Positions 52,137 to 64,000 of a stretch of 64,000 bases of DNA are shown in pieces (position 1 is the stretch's first letter; each line of letters opens with the position of its first letter). The translations under genes were made by a program, and so were the position numbers. The notes below the pieces were generated by a model. The model saw only the letters and a program-made list of their open reading frames with translations. It did not search any database and had not been told where the DNA came from. This DNA comes from Tetrahymena thermophila SB210 (taxonomy: Eukaryota > Ciliophora > Oligohymenophorea > Hymenostomatida > Tetrahymenidae), in assembly GCF_000189635.1 (NCBI RefSeq), contig NW_002476430.1, positions 82,623 through 146,622 of the forward strand, written 5' to 3'.

Positions 52137-55100
52137 ATGAGTAAAGCATAAAGTTCATATAAACCTTTATCTGAAGAAGCCACTAAATAAGTTCTCAACA
52201 ACGCCAATCAACTTCTTGATAGAGTCAGAAGAAACTTAAAAACCGGCGAAGCAATTAAGATTTCCAACGAAGAATATTGCAAGTTGCAAAGGTAAATAAA
52301 ATAAATAAAAAGATGTATTCTCTGTCCTTTTTTATTTCTATGTATTTTAGCAGCATTCACTTCAATACATAAAGTGGCTAGCTGCGATTAGCAGGCGATT
52401 TTTTAAAGAGCGGATCAGGATAAAACAAATTCTAAGGAAAGGATAGAGTATATTTGAAGCGGTGAGATGAGTGTTGTCGTCTTCGAATTGGATATGGATG
52501 CAAAGATATTTTCTGAAGAGGTAGTAAACTACCTAACGTTTTCTGATGCCTTTCCTTTGTTTTTAGTTTTTTTCTGATCTGGCTTTTTGAAGAACAAATA
52601 AAAAAAAGGCATAAATGTCTTTACGAATGTGAAAATAACTTATTATTTTTAATACATAAAAGCGAAATCCGTAACACAGATCAATTCAACCTCATTGGAA
52701 ACTGGCATAAGGAATAGATTTTAAATTATGTTAACAGCATTAAGATTGATTTAGATTCAAAGACAAATGTCCCTGAAGAAGAGTACATCAAGCTTATTTC
52801 CAAGCATTATTACGACTTTTAGATCTTAGTTATGTGGATTCAAAAGTTTTTGATGAGTCATGAAACTTTCTACTTTAAGGCTTAGTTATAAACAACTTGT
52901 TTCAAGAAAAGCTTCGAATTTTTCCGTGACGAATATTTCTTAGGTTTAAAGGACAGATTAATTGAAAAGGTCTTCAAGTTCGTCCAAAAGGCAAGACAAA
53001 ACGTTGATGTCCCCAAGGAAGAACTGAAAAGAGTTGTATAAATTTATGATGATCAAGATTTCGGTAACGATATCAGAATCGAAGAAGATAGACAAAGTCA
53101 CAAGTTGCGTGTCATCAGTGATTCTTCTTCCAACAAGCAATCTAATAATTATGTCGATTTGTTCGAAAAGCCTTATTTAGTAGAGGTATTTAAAACTATT
53201 TTATTTTAAATATATTGCATTTCCAAAGTCGCCTATCAAAACACATCCAACATACTCGAAAAAACAATCGAGGAATTCTAATTCGCCCAAGACACTTCCC
53301 AAATAATTTTATATTTTCTTTCATAAATATCTTATTTTTACTTTGATTTAAGACCTTATTTGATCTTATAAGCTAATTCTGATCGATTCCTTATCTTAAA
53401 TTTTGTCTAATTCTTGTATATTAGAATATAGCTTCACATTTATTAACTGATCTTCAAATTTATAAAACAATTTTCTTTCCAAAGCAAAAAAAAATAGTAG
53501 CAAACTCAAAGGTCCAATAGTATTATTATCAAAGCATAGCCTTTAATTAAAACAGGCATCCATTTTATCCCATTTTTAGCAAGCATTAATAAGTAATAAA
53601 AAAGAAAACCGCACTTTAAAAAAAGATAGAAAAAATCAAATATTAAAGAATACACAAAATTTAGAAGCAATTAAACAAATAAAATATATCTAAGTCAAAT
53701 AAATATAAATAATAAATAGCTTGATATTTTTTGCTTCTTAAGAGGAAATTTATAAATAAGATTTATATCTTGATTCATTCATTCATTGATTGATTATGAT
53801 GAATATTCAATTCAAATATCTTAATTAATTATTAAATAGATTGAAAAGCATTTCCAAAAGCAAGCATCTTTATGGACTGATAAGACCACTCCTGAATATG
53901 TTTAGGAAGCCCTTATCGCCTTGAATAAGGAAGAATAATTGTGCTAGGATTACTATCCTCGTTCAATGAACCCAATCAACCAAACAATTAACGGAATTAT
54001 TATTAAAGATCAGACTCAATACTTATTAGAACATAGCACTGGTATTGAAAATATGTTAAAGAATGGCAAGGATAATGAAATGAAAGATTTATACAAACTC
54101 CTCTGCAGAGTTAAAGAATCCCTCGCCTAACTTGGTCAAAAGGTCAGAACATACTATCAAAGCTGCATCAGTCAAAAATGCAAAGATGCCAAGGAAAAGA
54201 TCTCTGCCTTCAAGCCTGACAAAACAAAAAATATCAGAGACTTTACCAGTAAATAAACAATTTTATTTAAATCCAAATTAAAAATATTATTCTTTTAACT
54301 AAAGAGGAAACTGCCATTGAATGGGTTAAGGGATTAATTGAATTCAAAATCTTTGTTGATAACCAAATCTCAACTCTCTTCTCCAACGATTTAGAATTAT
54401 AAAAAGCTAGAGACAATGCTTTCTAAATTTCTCTCAGAGAATTCAAGGAGTCTCCTCACTTCTTATCTCAATATTGTGATGACTTAATGAAACAATGTAA
54501 CAATTTATTCATTTGATTGTTGTAATTTAAGCTTCTAGCAAACTAACTAAATAAATTAATAACTATTTGAATAGAATTGACTGATCACGAATCAAACGAT
54601 AGATAAATTGAAGTTAATGCAATTTTCGATTATATGAACACATCCAGAGATGAATTCTTACTCCATTATCAACAAGCTTTGTGCAGACGTTTGATCGGTT
54701 TTACCTCAAAGAGTATGGCTGCTGAAAAGCAAATTGTTACTAAATTCAAGGTATTTCAATTATCTTTTAAAATGCTCATTCAACAATTATAAATTATAAT
54801 AAACAGAACTCCGTAGGTGCTCTCCCTACCTTAAATAGATTATAAAATATGTTAACTGATGTTGAAACCAATGAATAGTACAATAAGGAAAAAGTCTAAA
54901 ATGACATCCTTAAAATTTATGTTCTCAACTCAGTTGCTTGGCCTCTTAAGAGAAATGAATTGGAAAAGATTATCTTCCCATCCTCTTTTGCTGGCATTAT
55001 TGATTAATTCACTAAATAATATAACCAAACTTACAAACAAAGAAAAATTTTCTGGTTATTCAACGAAGGTTCTGCTGAAATCAACTTCACAAGTGCTAAT

Positions 55101-55740
55101 AAGAAGACCTTCGCTGGTAAATATATCTTAAGAACCACTTCCTATTAAATGCTTATCTTGATGAAGATGAACGAAAAGGCCTCCATCACCATCCAAGATT
55201 TAATGGACTAAACTGGTATTAACAAAGACTCCTTTGATAATAATCTTAAATAATTAATTAAACTTAAAATCTTATCTTGTGCTGAAGAAGATAAATACAC
55301 TGAAAGCTCCACTGTTCAAGTAAATGCCTAATTCGATTTCCCTAAGAAGGTCGTTCCTTGTCTCCCTCGTGCTCCTACTTCTGTAATTTATTCATCTTAT
55401 TAATTTAATTTTTAAAATATAAAAGTGTTAAAATGCAGTTCAATAATATATTTTATTAATTTACAAAAAGGGTCCTGGTGCTAACAATCCTAACATCTAG
55501 GCTATTGTAGAATAAGAAAGAACTTACATCATAAAGGCTTATTTGGTAAGAATCATGAAGGGCAGAAAAGTTATGGCTCACAACGATTTAATTAAAGAAT
55601 GTGTTGAACTTATTAAAACATGTGCTCGTACTTTCGAGCCTAGTTTCCCTCATATCAGAAAATGCACTGAAAGTTTAATAGAAGAAGAATACATAAAGCG
55701 TTAAGAAAACGATTACAATAAATATGAATATATCCCTTGA
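52137..55740 (+). CDS. cullin, scaffold subunit of cullin-RING ubiquitin ligases
   Basis: Exons: 52137-52291 (ATG), 52567-53185 (or from 52609, also in phase), 53840-54248, 54305-54496, 54575-54750, 54807-55382, 55471-55740 (TGA). All phases agree; about 798 residues (784 with the later acceptor), similar to CUL1 and CUL3. The N-terminal helical repeats run to about residue 500, with recognisable GIENMLKNGKDNEMKDLYKLLCRV and EFLLHYQQALCRRLIGF segments. A cullin-homology domain follows (TSYQMLILMKMNEKASITIQDL). The C-terminal winged helix AYLVRIMKGRKVMAHNDLI carries the lysine normally modified by NEDD8, and the protein ends SLIEEEYIKR..YNKYEYIP. The N-terminus would bind an adaptor and the C-terminus a RING protein. 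Which cullin class it belongs to is not clear. Two of its introns contain unusually GC-rich islands. Confidence 0.93.
52351..52557. other. GC-rich structured island inside cullin intron 1
   Basis: About 38% G+C by my count, against roughly 15-20% in neighbouring introns. It holds a hairpin at 52519-52534 (AGGTAG TAAA CTACCT), a GCAGC..GCTGC hairpin near 52350-52385 with inner CACTT/AAGTG, and a 9-bp long-range pairing AAGGAAAGG (52434-52442) with CCTTTCCTT (52549-52557). It could be an intron-encoded RNA. Both strands also carry coding-like frames; the plus one has a TGA in the middle. I cannot decide between these. Confidence 0.45.
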
Positions 55741-56465
55741 TCAATTTACTTATTAATCTAGTATTTCATATGTATCTATTTATCAATCAACCTACATAAT
55801 TGTCTACATTTTTTAATCCCTCGAAATTCTACAATTTATAAAAAACTTTTTATAATCTTCTCTCATATTTATTTTCCTCTGAAAAAAAAAGAATACCATA
55901 TCAGCTTATTTATTTGTCTATTTATCAATTTACTTCCTTGTATTTTTATTATAATTACGAAAATTTCAAATTCTAATTAAAAAAATAAAATAAATTAAGC
56001 CTTAAATTGATGAGTAATCAATCAATCTTTCAATAAACAAAAGATTTATTTCAAATGTTAAAATCTTCTAAATTCTATTTTTTGTTATCAAAAATGATAT
56101 TTTATAATTTTCAATAAAAAGTTAATAAACACCTTTTTTTAAATAATTTAAAAATGATAATTAATATTAAATTAAATTCTTAAATTTTATTTAAAAAAAT
56201 TTAACATCGTCACCAAAACATAAAATCCAACACCTATTTATACAATCGCCTTTTTAATTTAGAGTTTAATATTTATTTTATGTAAAGTTAATGCTTTTAT
56301 TTATGAATAATATAATTAAAACTTAATATAAATATATGAAATTAGTTTATTTATTTACTAAATAATTTTATATTTAAATAATAATTTATTATATTTTTAT
56401 AGATAGATAGTTAAACTTATTTTTTTATTTTTTATAAATTCTATTTATGGAATATTTTTAGTAAA
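55741..56465. other. intergenic, AT-rich
   Basis: Convergent region between the cullin and the 7TM-RGS gene. Nothing recognised. Confidence 0.6.
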
Positions 56466-58250
56466 TCAGTTTTCTTGAAAACTCTCGCATATATTTTTAC
56501 TTTCTAGCTCAAAAGCTTAGAGTTAGCTGCTGATAAGGCCATAATGTTAAAATATATCTCTAAGAAACTCAAAACTTTTGGTTAAATAAAAGAAATCTTT
56601 CCATATAATATGAATAAATGAGAAGAGTTCATCAGTAACTTTTTGAAGGGAGTTTTTAAGAATCTCTTATCTATCAAATTCGCTTAATTAAACACCATTT
56701 TGGATTAATAAGCTTTCTTAAACCATATTTTGTGTTTCGTACTCCAATAAGTTGAATACTTGTAGCATAGCTGGATATTTTTGTTATTTTGATTTACAAA
56801 AGGAAAAGCATTTTTTATAGAAAGGAGGTGGTAAAGACCTTCTATTTTAAAGAAGAGCATTATTATTTTATTCTTAATTATTTACAATGATGTTGCTGCT
56901 AATATTAGACTAAGCAAATATATTTATTACATTATTCGTATGATTGTTCAATGTATTTATTTAATTATGACTTTGACTGTTATTGTCATGACTATTCAAT
57001 AAAATAGTTTCTAATTGAATTGGATCTATGATGTATTGACTTACTACTTACTTCATAGAAAATGAATTTCCATGATCGAATTCATAACTTATTTCTTCAT
57101 AGCACTCAAGAAGTTTTTCAAAACTCTTAATATTCTTAATTAATGGATACTTGTTAGATAATAGCTCTAGTTTTTAAATATAGTTTTATCCTTGTAAGCT
57201 CTTTTTTTCAATCTGCTAATCCATGTGCTTTAAGAAATTCCTAAAAGGTTCTTAAACTTCATCTCTCTATAGACAGAATATCAGATAAAAATTAATCTAT
57301 TCATCTTTGTCTCCTTTGGTATCCAACAATTGTTTTTCGTTGGGTAGAGGTATTGGCTTTCTTTGAGCCTACTTCAGAGGAAAGTAGACACAAAATATGA
57401 CATTTATGAGAGTTCTCAATTCATTACTTGCAAATATGATATAAGTTCCATAATCTGTTGAACTATGACAATAATTATGTAAATCTGCAATTCCAGCATA
57501 TAAGGAATAGCTGACTACATTCAATATAAAATTAGAAGACAAAATAATAAAGATTTCTGTGTTCATTCTATATATCGGTGTCACATCTTTCATGAAGTAG
57601 AACAGTGTAAAGTAGATGATTGTCTCAATGCACTAAACAGGCACCCAAAATTACTAAACATTATTTGTATATCCTTTCTCAATAGGTAAGACAATTTTCT
57701 CTGCTTAATTGCTAAAAACCAAAGGAAGAGAAATTGTTAACGATACGACAATCGCAGCTATAATCAAATATAATTCTTTCTAAAAGAATTTGTAAATGAA
57801 GTTTATTTCTCTGATCCTAAAAGCATAAACTAACCTAGAAACCTTCGATATATAAATAGTAGCCATAAAAAAGCGAGATGTGATATAAAAAGCTTTAAAG
57901 ACAGTCTCTGATTTACCATCAACAATGTAAGTAAGATTACTGCAAGAGTTGTAAACAATCAAAATAATAGGTTACATAAAAAAACTGATTCCGCTTGCTA
58001 TCAAAAAGGATAAAGTGCAGTATGTCGATCTCTCTTTAACTGGAAACCAAAACTTTCTTTAATTCCAAAAAAAGATCAGCCAAATAAATAAGATCATAAA
58101 AACTACAACTAAAATGCAAAGTATAATTCCAAATGCTAAATTATCACTGAACATATCATTAAAACACAGCTTATCTTCAGGATTACTGTCTAGCTACTGC
58201 TACTATAGTCTATAAAACTTTTAATAATCTATCACATTTAAGCCATTCAT
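56466..58250 (-). CDS. seven-transmembrane receptor-like protein with C-terminal RGS-type domain
   Basis: Single exon, ATG at 58250, TGA at 56466-56468, 594 residues. After a hydrophilic N-terminus of about 45 residues come seven hydrophobic segments in about 270 residues (LAFGIILCILVVVFMILFIWLI, then others up to LINVIFCVYFPL), a GPCR-like layout reminiscent of cAMP-receptor/secretin-type proteins. The cytoplasmic tail of about 280 residues contains an apparent regulator-of-G-protein-signalling fold: EPFRNFLKHM, then FEKLLECYEEI, an Asn/Gln-rich insertion, and QEILKNSLQKVTDELFSFIHIIW with DFFYLTKSFEFL. Receptor-RGS fusions are known from plants and protists. Ligand and G-protein partner cannot be inferred. 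The RGS assignment is by pattern only and weaker than the membrane topology. Confidence 0.75.
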
Positions 58251-59438
58251 CAATAAATTTGTATAAATAAATATCTTAGTTTTATTCTTTAATTTCTTTA
58301 ATGAGTAAATATTCCAATTTTGATTTATTTCTTTTAATTTAATTACACTTATTTAAATGCACTTATCAATTGCTATGCATACTATTGTTAATATTTTGAA
58401 GATCAGCCTCAATTCAAAAACCTATGTATGTAAATATGTATAAACCAATCCACTCAAGTAAAATACATGAATAATTACACATTAAGAGCTAACCTCTTGT
58501 CCATTAAATCAATTTTTGGTAGTCAATAATTAGAATTATGAATCTATTTTAATAATAATTAATTAATGAGCCAATTCAATCCAAATAAATGAATATTTTT
58601 TCAACCTAAATTTAATAATTTTGTTTTCACCCAACCAAGCTCAATTAATCTACAAAAATCTTTTAGATAAATGAATATCTTAAATTTTACATCAAATAAA
58701 TATTCTTATTTTATCTCTTACTCATACAAAATATAAAAAAGTAAAACAATATTAGCAATAATTCTTCTTTTTATTGGAAATTGAAATAGTGAAATTATTT
58801 TAATAATAAAAAGAATTTAATAAGTTTCTTTAATTTTTTTTATAAGCGAATATATAATATTTCAATCAACAAATATTTTTTCTTTACATTATTTTCCAAT
58901 AAAACTATCCTACATAATAAAAATATTTTTAACAATAACTTATCTCATTTTTAATAAATATTGATCAAAAAATGTTTTAAATATTATCTTACAAAATACT
59001 TGTTTAATTAAACATAATGATACATTAATAGAAAAACTTAATTTTTTTTTGTTTTAAATAGAAATATGCTGTTATTTTTAAAAATATTCATATGAAATAA
59101 TATTTAAAAACTTTAGTTTTTATTTAATACTTATATTTTTTCATACTTGTAAATCATATTTCATTAGAATTAACATAATTTTATTTATAACAAGTCTTTT
59201 ATTTTCATTTAATATTTTAAATAAATTTACTTTTTTACTCAATAAATTCAATGTTAATTATATTAAATTTTTCAATAATTGTCACTTTTATATTTATTTT
59301 TATTTGATTTTAGAATATAATCTAATAAATAAATAAAATGAAATTGAATTTGTTTGTTTAAAAAAGTTTGTTAAGTACTCTATTAATAATATCAAAAAAT
59401 TAAAAAAATAATAAAGATATTGCAATTCATTTCATAAT
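58251..59438. other. intergenic, AT-rich
   Basis: Upstream region of the 7TM-RGS gene running into the first tRNA-Lys. No other feature seen. Confidence 0.6.
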
Positions 59439-59511
59439 GCCCGCCTAGCTCAGTCGGTAGAGCGCAAGACTCTTAATCTTGTGGTCGTGGGTTCGAGCCC
59501 CACGGCGGGCT
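59439..59511 (+). tRNA. tRNA-Lys (anticodon CTT), copy 1
   Basis: Complete cloverleaf: acceptor stem GCCCGCC/GGCGGGC, D-arm with AGCTCAGTCGGTAGAGC, anticodon loop CTCTTAA with anticodon CTT, and T-arm GTGGGTTCGAGCCCCAC. Intronless, with no encoded CCA. A- and B-box promoters are internal. Followed by AACCGCC and a T-run that should stop RNA polymerase III. Confidence 0.98.
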
Positions 59512-59518
59512 AACCGCC

Positions 59519-59532
59519 TTTTTTTTTTTTTC
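59519..59532 (+). terminator. Pol III T-run terminator of tRNA-Lys copy 1
   Basis: Fourteen consecutive T residues a few bases after the tRNA gene. Confidence 0.85.
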
Positions 59533-59745
59533 AATAAACAATTCAATTATAAGAAAACTAAATTGGAAATAATTAATTCTAAAATCAAAATAAGTAGAAA
59601 AAATAAATTTATTTTTTAATTGTTTTAATAGTTATAAAAATAGAATATAAATTAAAAACTCAAATTAATTTTAGAATATTTTTATATTATGATTTGATGA
59701 AAAGGCAAAAAAATAAAAATATCTTTAATTATTGATTGATTGAAT

Positions 59746-62518
59746 TCATTTTAATAAATTAGCTTCAATAAATGTTATTTGCTTCATTAAGCTATCAAAA
59801 ATTGTTGGCAAGGAGTCATCTAGAGCGTGATCTGACTCTGGATAAATGTAGGTTTAAATGTCAGTACCGTTGAATACGCTTTATGCATGATAAGCTAAAC
59901 TCTATTGGTAAGGAACTCTTCTGTCTTTTGCTCCAACTAGATTTAATGTAGTTAATTTATTAGGCAAACTCATGGGAGATTACTCAAACATAGTTTTGTA
60001 ATCGTCTCCAGTCAAATTCCATGTCATATTTTTACCAAAACTTTCTGCAACACACCAATCAGGAATATCTTAAATGAAAAATTATGGTTTTTTTATAGGA
60101 AATTTAAACATTAAAAAATTTACCTGTAATATTTATATTAAAAGGAATGTTGACAACAGGATTTAATAATATGCCGCATCTGAATTTGTTTGGATGTCTA
60201 GCAGCTAATATGCCTGTCATATAACCTCCATAGCTTCCTATTTATTTTAACAAATTATCATTTAGTTAAAAAATAAATTATATTTTATAGAATTATTATT
60301 TTACCTCCCATAACAATAATTTTGGTTGGATCGCAGAGCTTCTTTTCTATTACTTAATCAATCATGTCAAGGATTTCTTTAGTGTCAGTATCACCAATTT
60401 TAGTTAAGAGCTTGTTGATATAATCTTGGCCGAAACCTGCAGTACCTGTGAAATTAGGTGCTAAAATATTGTATCCTTGAAGTAAGAAATACATACGAAG
60501 GGAAGTAAAATCTCCACGAGTGCTTCCGTGAGGTCCACCATGAATAAAGACAATTAAAGGTCTTTCTTCATTTTTATAAGAAAGTGGGTTCAATTTTTCA
60601 TTATTTTCATAAAGTTCCTTTAACTCCTTTGGAGCTTCTTCATTATTGAATTGGCCAATTCTCCATAAAAAGCCTCTAGATTCACCAGATTTTAAGAGTG
60701 TTTCTTCTAAGTTTTCCAATCCAAACTTTCTAAGAGCAGGGAAGATGGAAGATGCTCCGTTTGTTAAGGTAACGTATTACCATTAAGCATTATTAACTAT
60801 AGTTTTGACGTCTTAGGTTAAATCTAAGTTTTTGAGGAATGCAAAAGACGATGGTCCTTTCATATTTACATGAGAAGCAAAGAGAGTGTTGTAAATAGGG
60901 TTGTAGTTTAATATTTAAAAGACATCTGACAATGTTTGATTGACCTAAAATCTGCCAACTTCTTTAGTTTCTGTATTGACTAAGAATGTTCCAAGTGATC
61001 CTGAATAATTGGTTGTAAAAATAAAATGCTTGCTATCATTTAGCCAGAAGAAGTTCTTTAAATCGTCATAATATCCACAAATACCCATAAACTCTCCTGT
61101 TTCTGTTAAATTTTCCTTTCTGACTGGAATTATTTCTTTAATGCTCCAATCTTCAGTGCTAATAATCTTCATAGCCAGATAGTTTACGTGAGCAGGGCTA
61201 ACTGGAGCACCAAAGTAAGCAATCTTTTTACCGTCTGGACTGATAATTGGTCTGAAAGATGCTTCATCATTGCTCAAAACTTTGAATTCAACTTACTTCT
61301 TCTCATTTTCTTTCTTTTCAGCTATTTTTATTTTGTAAAATTTTGATTAAAATTATCACTCATTTTTCTCACTTATAATTTATTTGTATTTTAATAGGAT
61401 AGATAGATAGATAATAAATAAAGCTTTCAATTTGTAATTTGTTAAATGTTTTGAATAAAAAAATGATTTTATCAATGGTAATTTAAATCAAAATAAAAAT
61501 TGTATAAAATTTAGGAAATCTAAATAAAAATGTTTTCTAAGCTAATTCTTTAATGAGAAAATGAAGGAAATTCTTTCTAATTTGATTTGATTTGCTGACA
61601 ATATATAAAATCTTTTAGCTTTTTCTTATATGAAATGCCAATTTTTTATTATGAATTTAATATTTATTACCTTCTTATTTATTATCTTCTTTGCTTGTAT
61701 CTTTAGGAAGCTTTGGGAAGAGCTAATTACGTTGTGGCTTTTCGAGGAAATAAATATCTGTGTATCTGTTGAAACAGTGAAGTATGCCATACTTAAATTC
61801 AGGGTGGATTTTATATCCTTAAAACAAGATTTACTCTCCTTTTTCATCAAGGTATTGAGGATAACATGGGAAGACATTTTCAGGAATATCAATTGAATAA
61901 AGAGTGGCTTGTTCGACATCATATTCGAATAATTGAGTTTTAATGGTTCCTCCTGACTTTTCACCAAAATCTTATTCGTATTTATTATTTCTAATAGCAT
62001 CAGCCAAGTCTGCATCAGATTCTACTTCAAAGTAAGACTTAGTAGGCTTAGTTTTAGTCTATTTTTATTTTAAAATTAAAAATTAACTCATTTTAAGTTT
62101 GATTTATTTAATTTTAGATTAATTGAAATAAATGATGAATTACTTGAGCGATGTAAAGGAACTTGGTTTCAGATTTATTCCATACAAATGCTGGACCTAC
62201 AATAGCATCATTTAAAACTTTTTCATGATATTCAGCCAAACTTGCTTGCTAGATTACATCTTCTCCTTTGTAAATCTCAATAACACCATTCGTTTTTGTT
62301 TTAGTTTTGTCGGGGATCTACTAGAGAGTAGCTCTGTATTAAAGCTTAGGTGATGTTGTTGAAACAGTGGGTGATATTTAAACGGGGAAGTCATTTAGCT
62401 TTTATCCGATTTCTCTTGATGAGTTATTAAAAGAATAAAAGTTAGAGTAATTATATGTGGCATTATCTCTAAAATTATTCTATGACCAATTTACTCGCAG
62501 TGCTTATTCAGATACCAT
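59746..62518 (-). CDS. APEH: acylaminoacyl-peptidase (acylamino-acid-releasing enzyme)
   Basis: Serine peptidase of the prolyl-oligopeptidase family (S9C) that removes N-acylated residues from short peptides; normally cytosolic. Exons: 62144-62518 (ATG), 61671-62058, 60305-61321, 60124-60237, 59746-60068 (TGA). Phases agree; 738 residues against 732 in human. The N-terminal half is a beta-propeller with typical segments (AFVWNKSETKFLYIAQ, PIISPDGKKIAYF, GICGYYDD). The C-terminal half is an alpha/beta hydrolase: oxyanion motif HGGPHGS, GTAGFGQDYI, nucleophile GGSYGGY (Ser595, codon just after an intron), DIPDWCVAE, Asp680 in GAKDRRVP and His712 in SDHALDD. All three catalytic residues are present. 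It lies between two identical tRNA-Lys genes. Confidence 0.96.
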
Positions 62519-62980
62519 TTCAGCTGAAGATACACTATGAGAACTCTAGAACACCCTCTCTAAGAATTTAGTTATTAATTTAATTCTTTTACTGTCCATC
62601 TATCTATCTATACCTATTTTATAATTTGCTTATACTTTTCTAAGTTAATATTTATAATTAAAAACAAACTTTTTTAATTTAATTTTTTACAAATAAAACA
62701 ACAAACTAAAAAAATAAAAACAAATAAATATCTTTTCTGAATAGATTATATGAAACACTATTTCTGATATCTCTTTGTGCCTAAATTAGATTTCTATGAA
62801 ATTTCTATTATTATTCTATTTTGGAGTTAATCAAGCTTTGAATAAAAATATTATTTAATAAAATATAATCAATGGAAGTTTATTGATTATTTACTAATAT
62901 CTTAATTTTAAATTCTAAAAACATTATCAACTCTGAAAAATTAAAGAAAATAACTTAGAAATATGTATTCATTTCATAAT
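62519..62980. other. intergenic, AT-rich
   Basis: Promoter region of the acylaminoacyl-peptidase gene and upstream region of the second tRNA-Lys; contains a short ATCT repeat near 62600. Confidence 0.6.
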
Positions 62981-63053
62981 GCCCGCCTAGCTCAGTCGGT
63001 AGAGCGCAAGACTCTTAATCTTGTGGTCGTGGGTTCGAGCCCCACGGCGGGCT
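62981..63053 (+). tRNA. tRNA-Lys (anticodon CTT), copy 2
   Basis: Identical over its whole length to the gene at 59439-59511. The 14 bases before it (ATTCATTTCATAAT) and the AACCGCC plus T-run after it are also shared, so the duplicated unit includes flanking sequence. Confidence 0.98.
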
Positions 63054-63060
63054 AACCGCC

Positions 63061-63067
63061 TTTTTTT
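63061..63067 (+). terminator. Pol III T-run terminator of tRNA-Lys copy 2
   Basis: Seven T residues after the shared AACCGCC flank. Confidence 0.75.
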
Positions 63068-63278
63068 ATTTTTATTATAAATTAATATGATAATTTATAT
63101 TCTTAAAATACAAAGGCTTTGTAATAACAAATATTGAAGTGTTGAATATATTTTTACAAAATATCAAAATAGCTTTTACCATTTTTCCTACTCTTTTTTA
63201 ATCCATATTTATAAACAGATGAATAAAAACTACTAAAAACTTTCAATAAAAAGCTTTTTATGATTTATCATCCTATAT

Positions 63279-64000
<722 letters not shown>

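Noticed and set aside
52460-52515. C/D-box snoRNA in cullin intron 1
   Set aside because: The GAGATGA and CTGA words do not fit the C-box consensus and no terminal stem flanks them; only a general structured-island claim is kept.
61630-61896. Plus-strand frame across an acylaminoacyl-peptidase exon
   Set aside because: Antisense to a conserved exon; shadow frame.

Overview
The window looks like nuclear DNA of a ciliate, most likely Tetrahymena or a close relative. It is extremely AT-rich. Long conserved proteins read through only if TAA and TAG mean glutamine and TGA is the sole stop. Introns are short to medium, AT-rich and GT..AG. Read with the standard code, almost every gene would look like fragments. 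All gene models below were assembled by eye from splice sites, phase and family similarity. No search or folding program was run.

Layout. 1-9.6 kb: three P-type ATPase genes on the minus strand. The first two are a recent tandem duplication; the third keeps an open frame but has lost every catalytic motif. 10.9-30.8 kb: a cluster of four minus-strand leucine-rich-repeat (LRR) genes in which nearly every repeat is its own 90-nt, phase-2 exon. One is a divergent member, two look intact (18 and 9 repeat exons), and one has lost its start codon. 31.8-36.2 kb: WDR3/UTP12, a ribosome-biogenesis WD40 protein, 8 exons. 37.1-39.6 kb: an EF-hand plus multi-pass membrane protein. 40.9-42.5 kb (plus): a protein with an R-S-E ADP-ribosyltransferase domain. 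43.5 kb (plus): a small one-pass membrane protein. 45.4-48.0 kb (minus): a MAP-kinase-kinase-like kinase. 48-52.1 kb: a gene-poor stretch with a 514-bp tandem duplication. 52.1-55.7 kb (plus): a cullin with unusual GC-rich islands in two introns. 56.5-58.3 kb (minus): a seven-transmembrane protein with an apparent RGS-type tail. 59.7-62.5 kb (minus): acylaminoacyl-peptidase, flanked on each side by an identical tRNA-Lys(CTT) gene. 63.3-63.6 kb: a long CTAA microsatellite.

The genes do not form one pathway. WDR3, cullin, the peptidase, the kinase and the tRNAs are housekeeping or signalling genes. The ATPase and LRR clusters are the lineage-specific, rapidly evolving parts and hold the most unusual observations: a probable P-type pseudo-ATPase, and LRR genes built by amplifying a symmetrical exon-intron unit.
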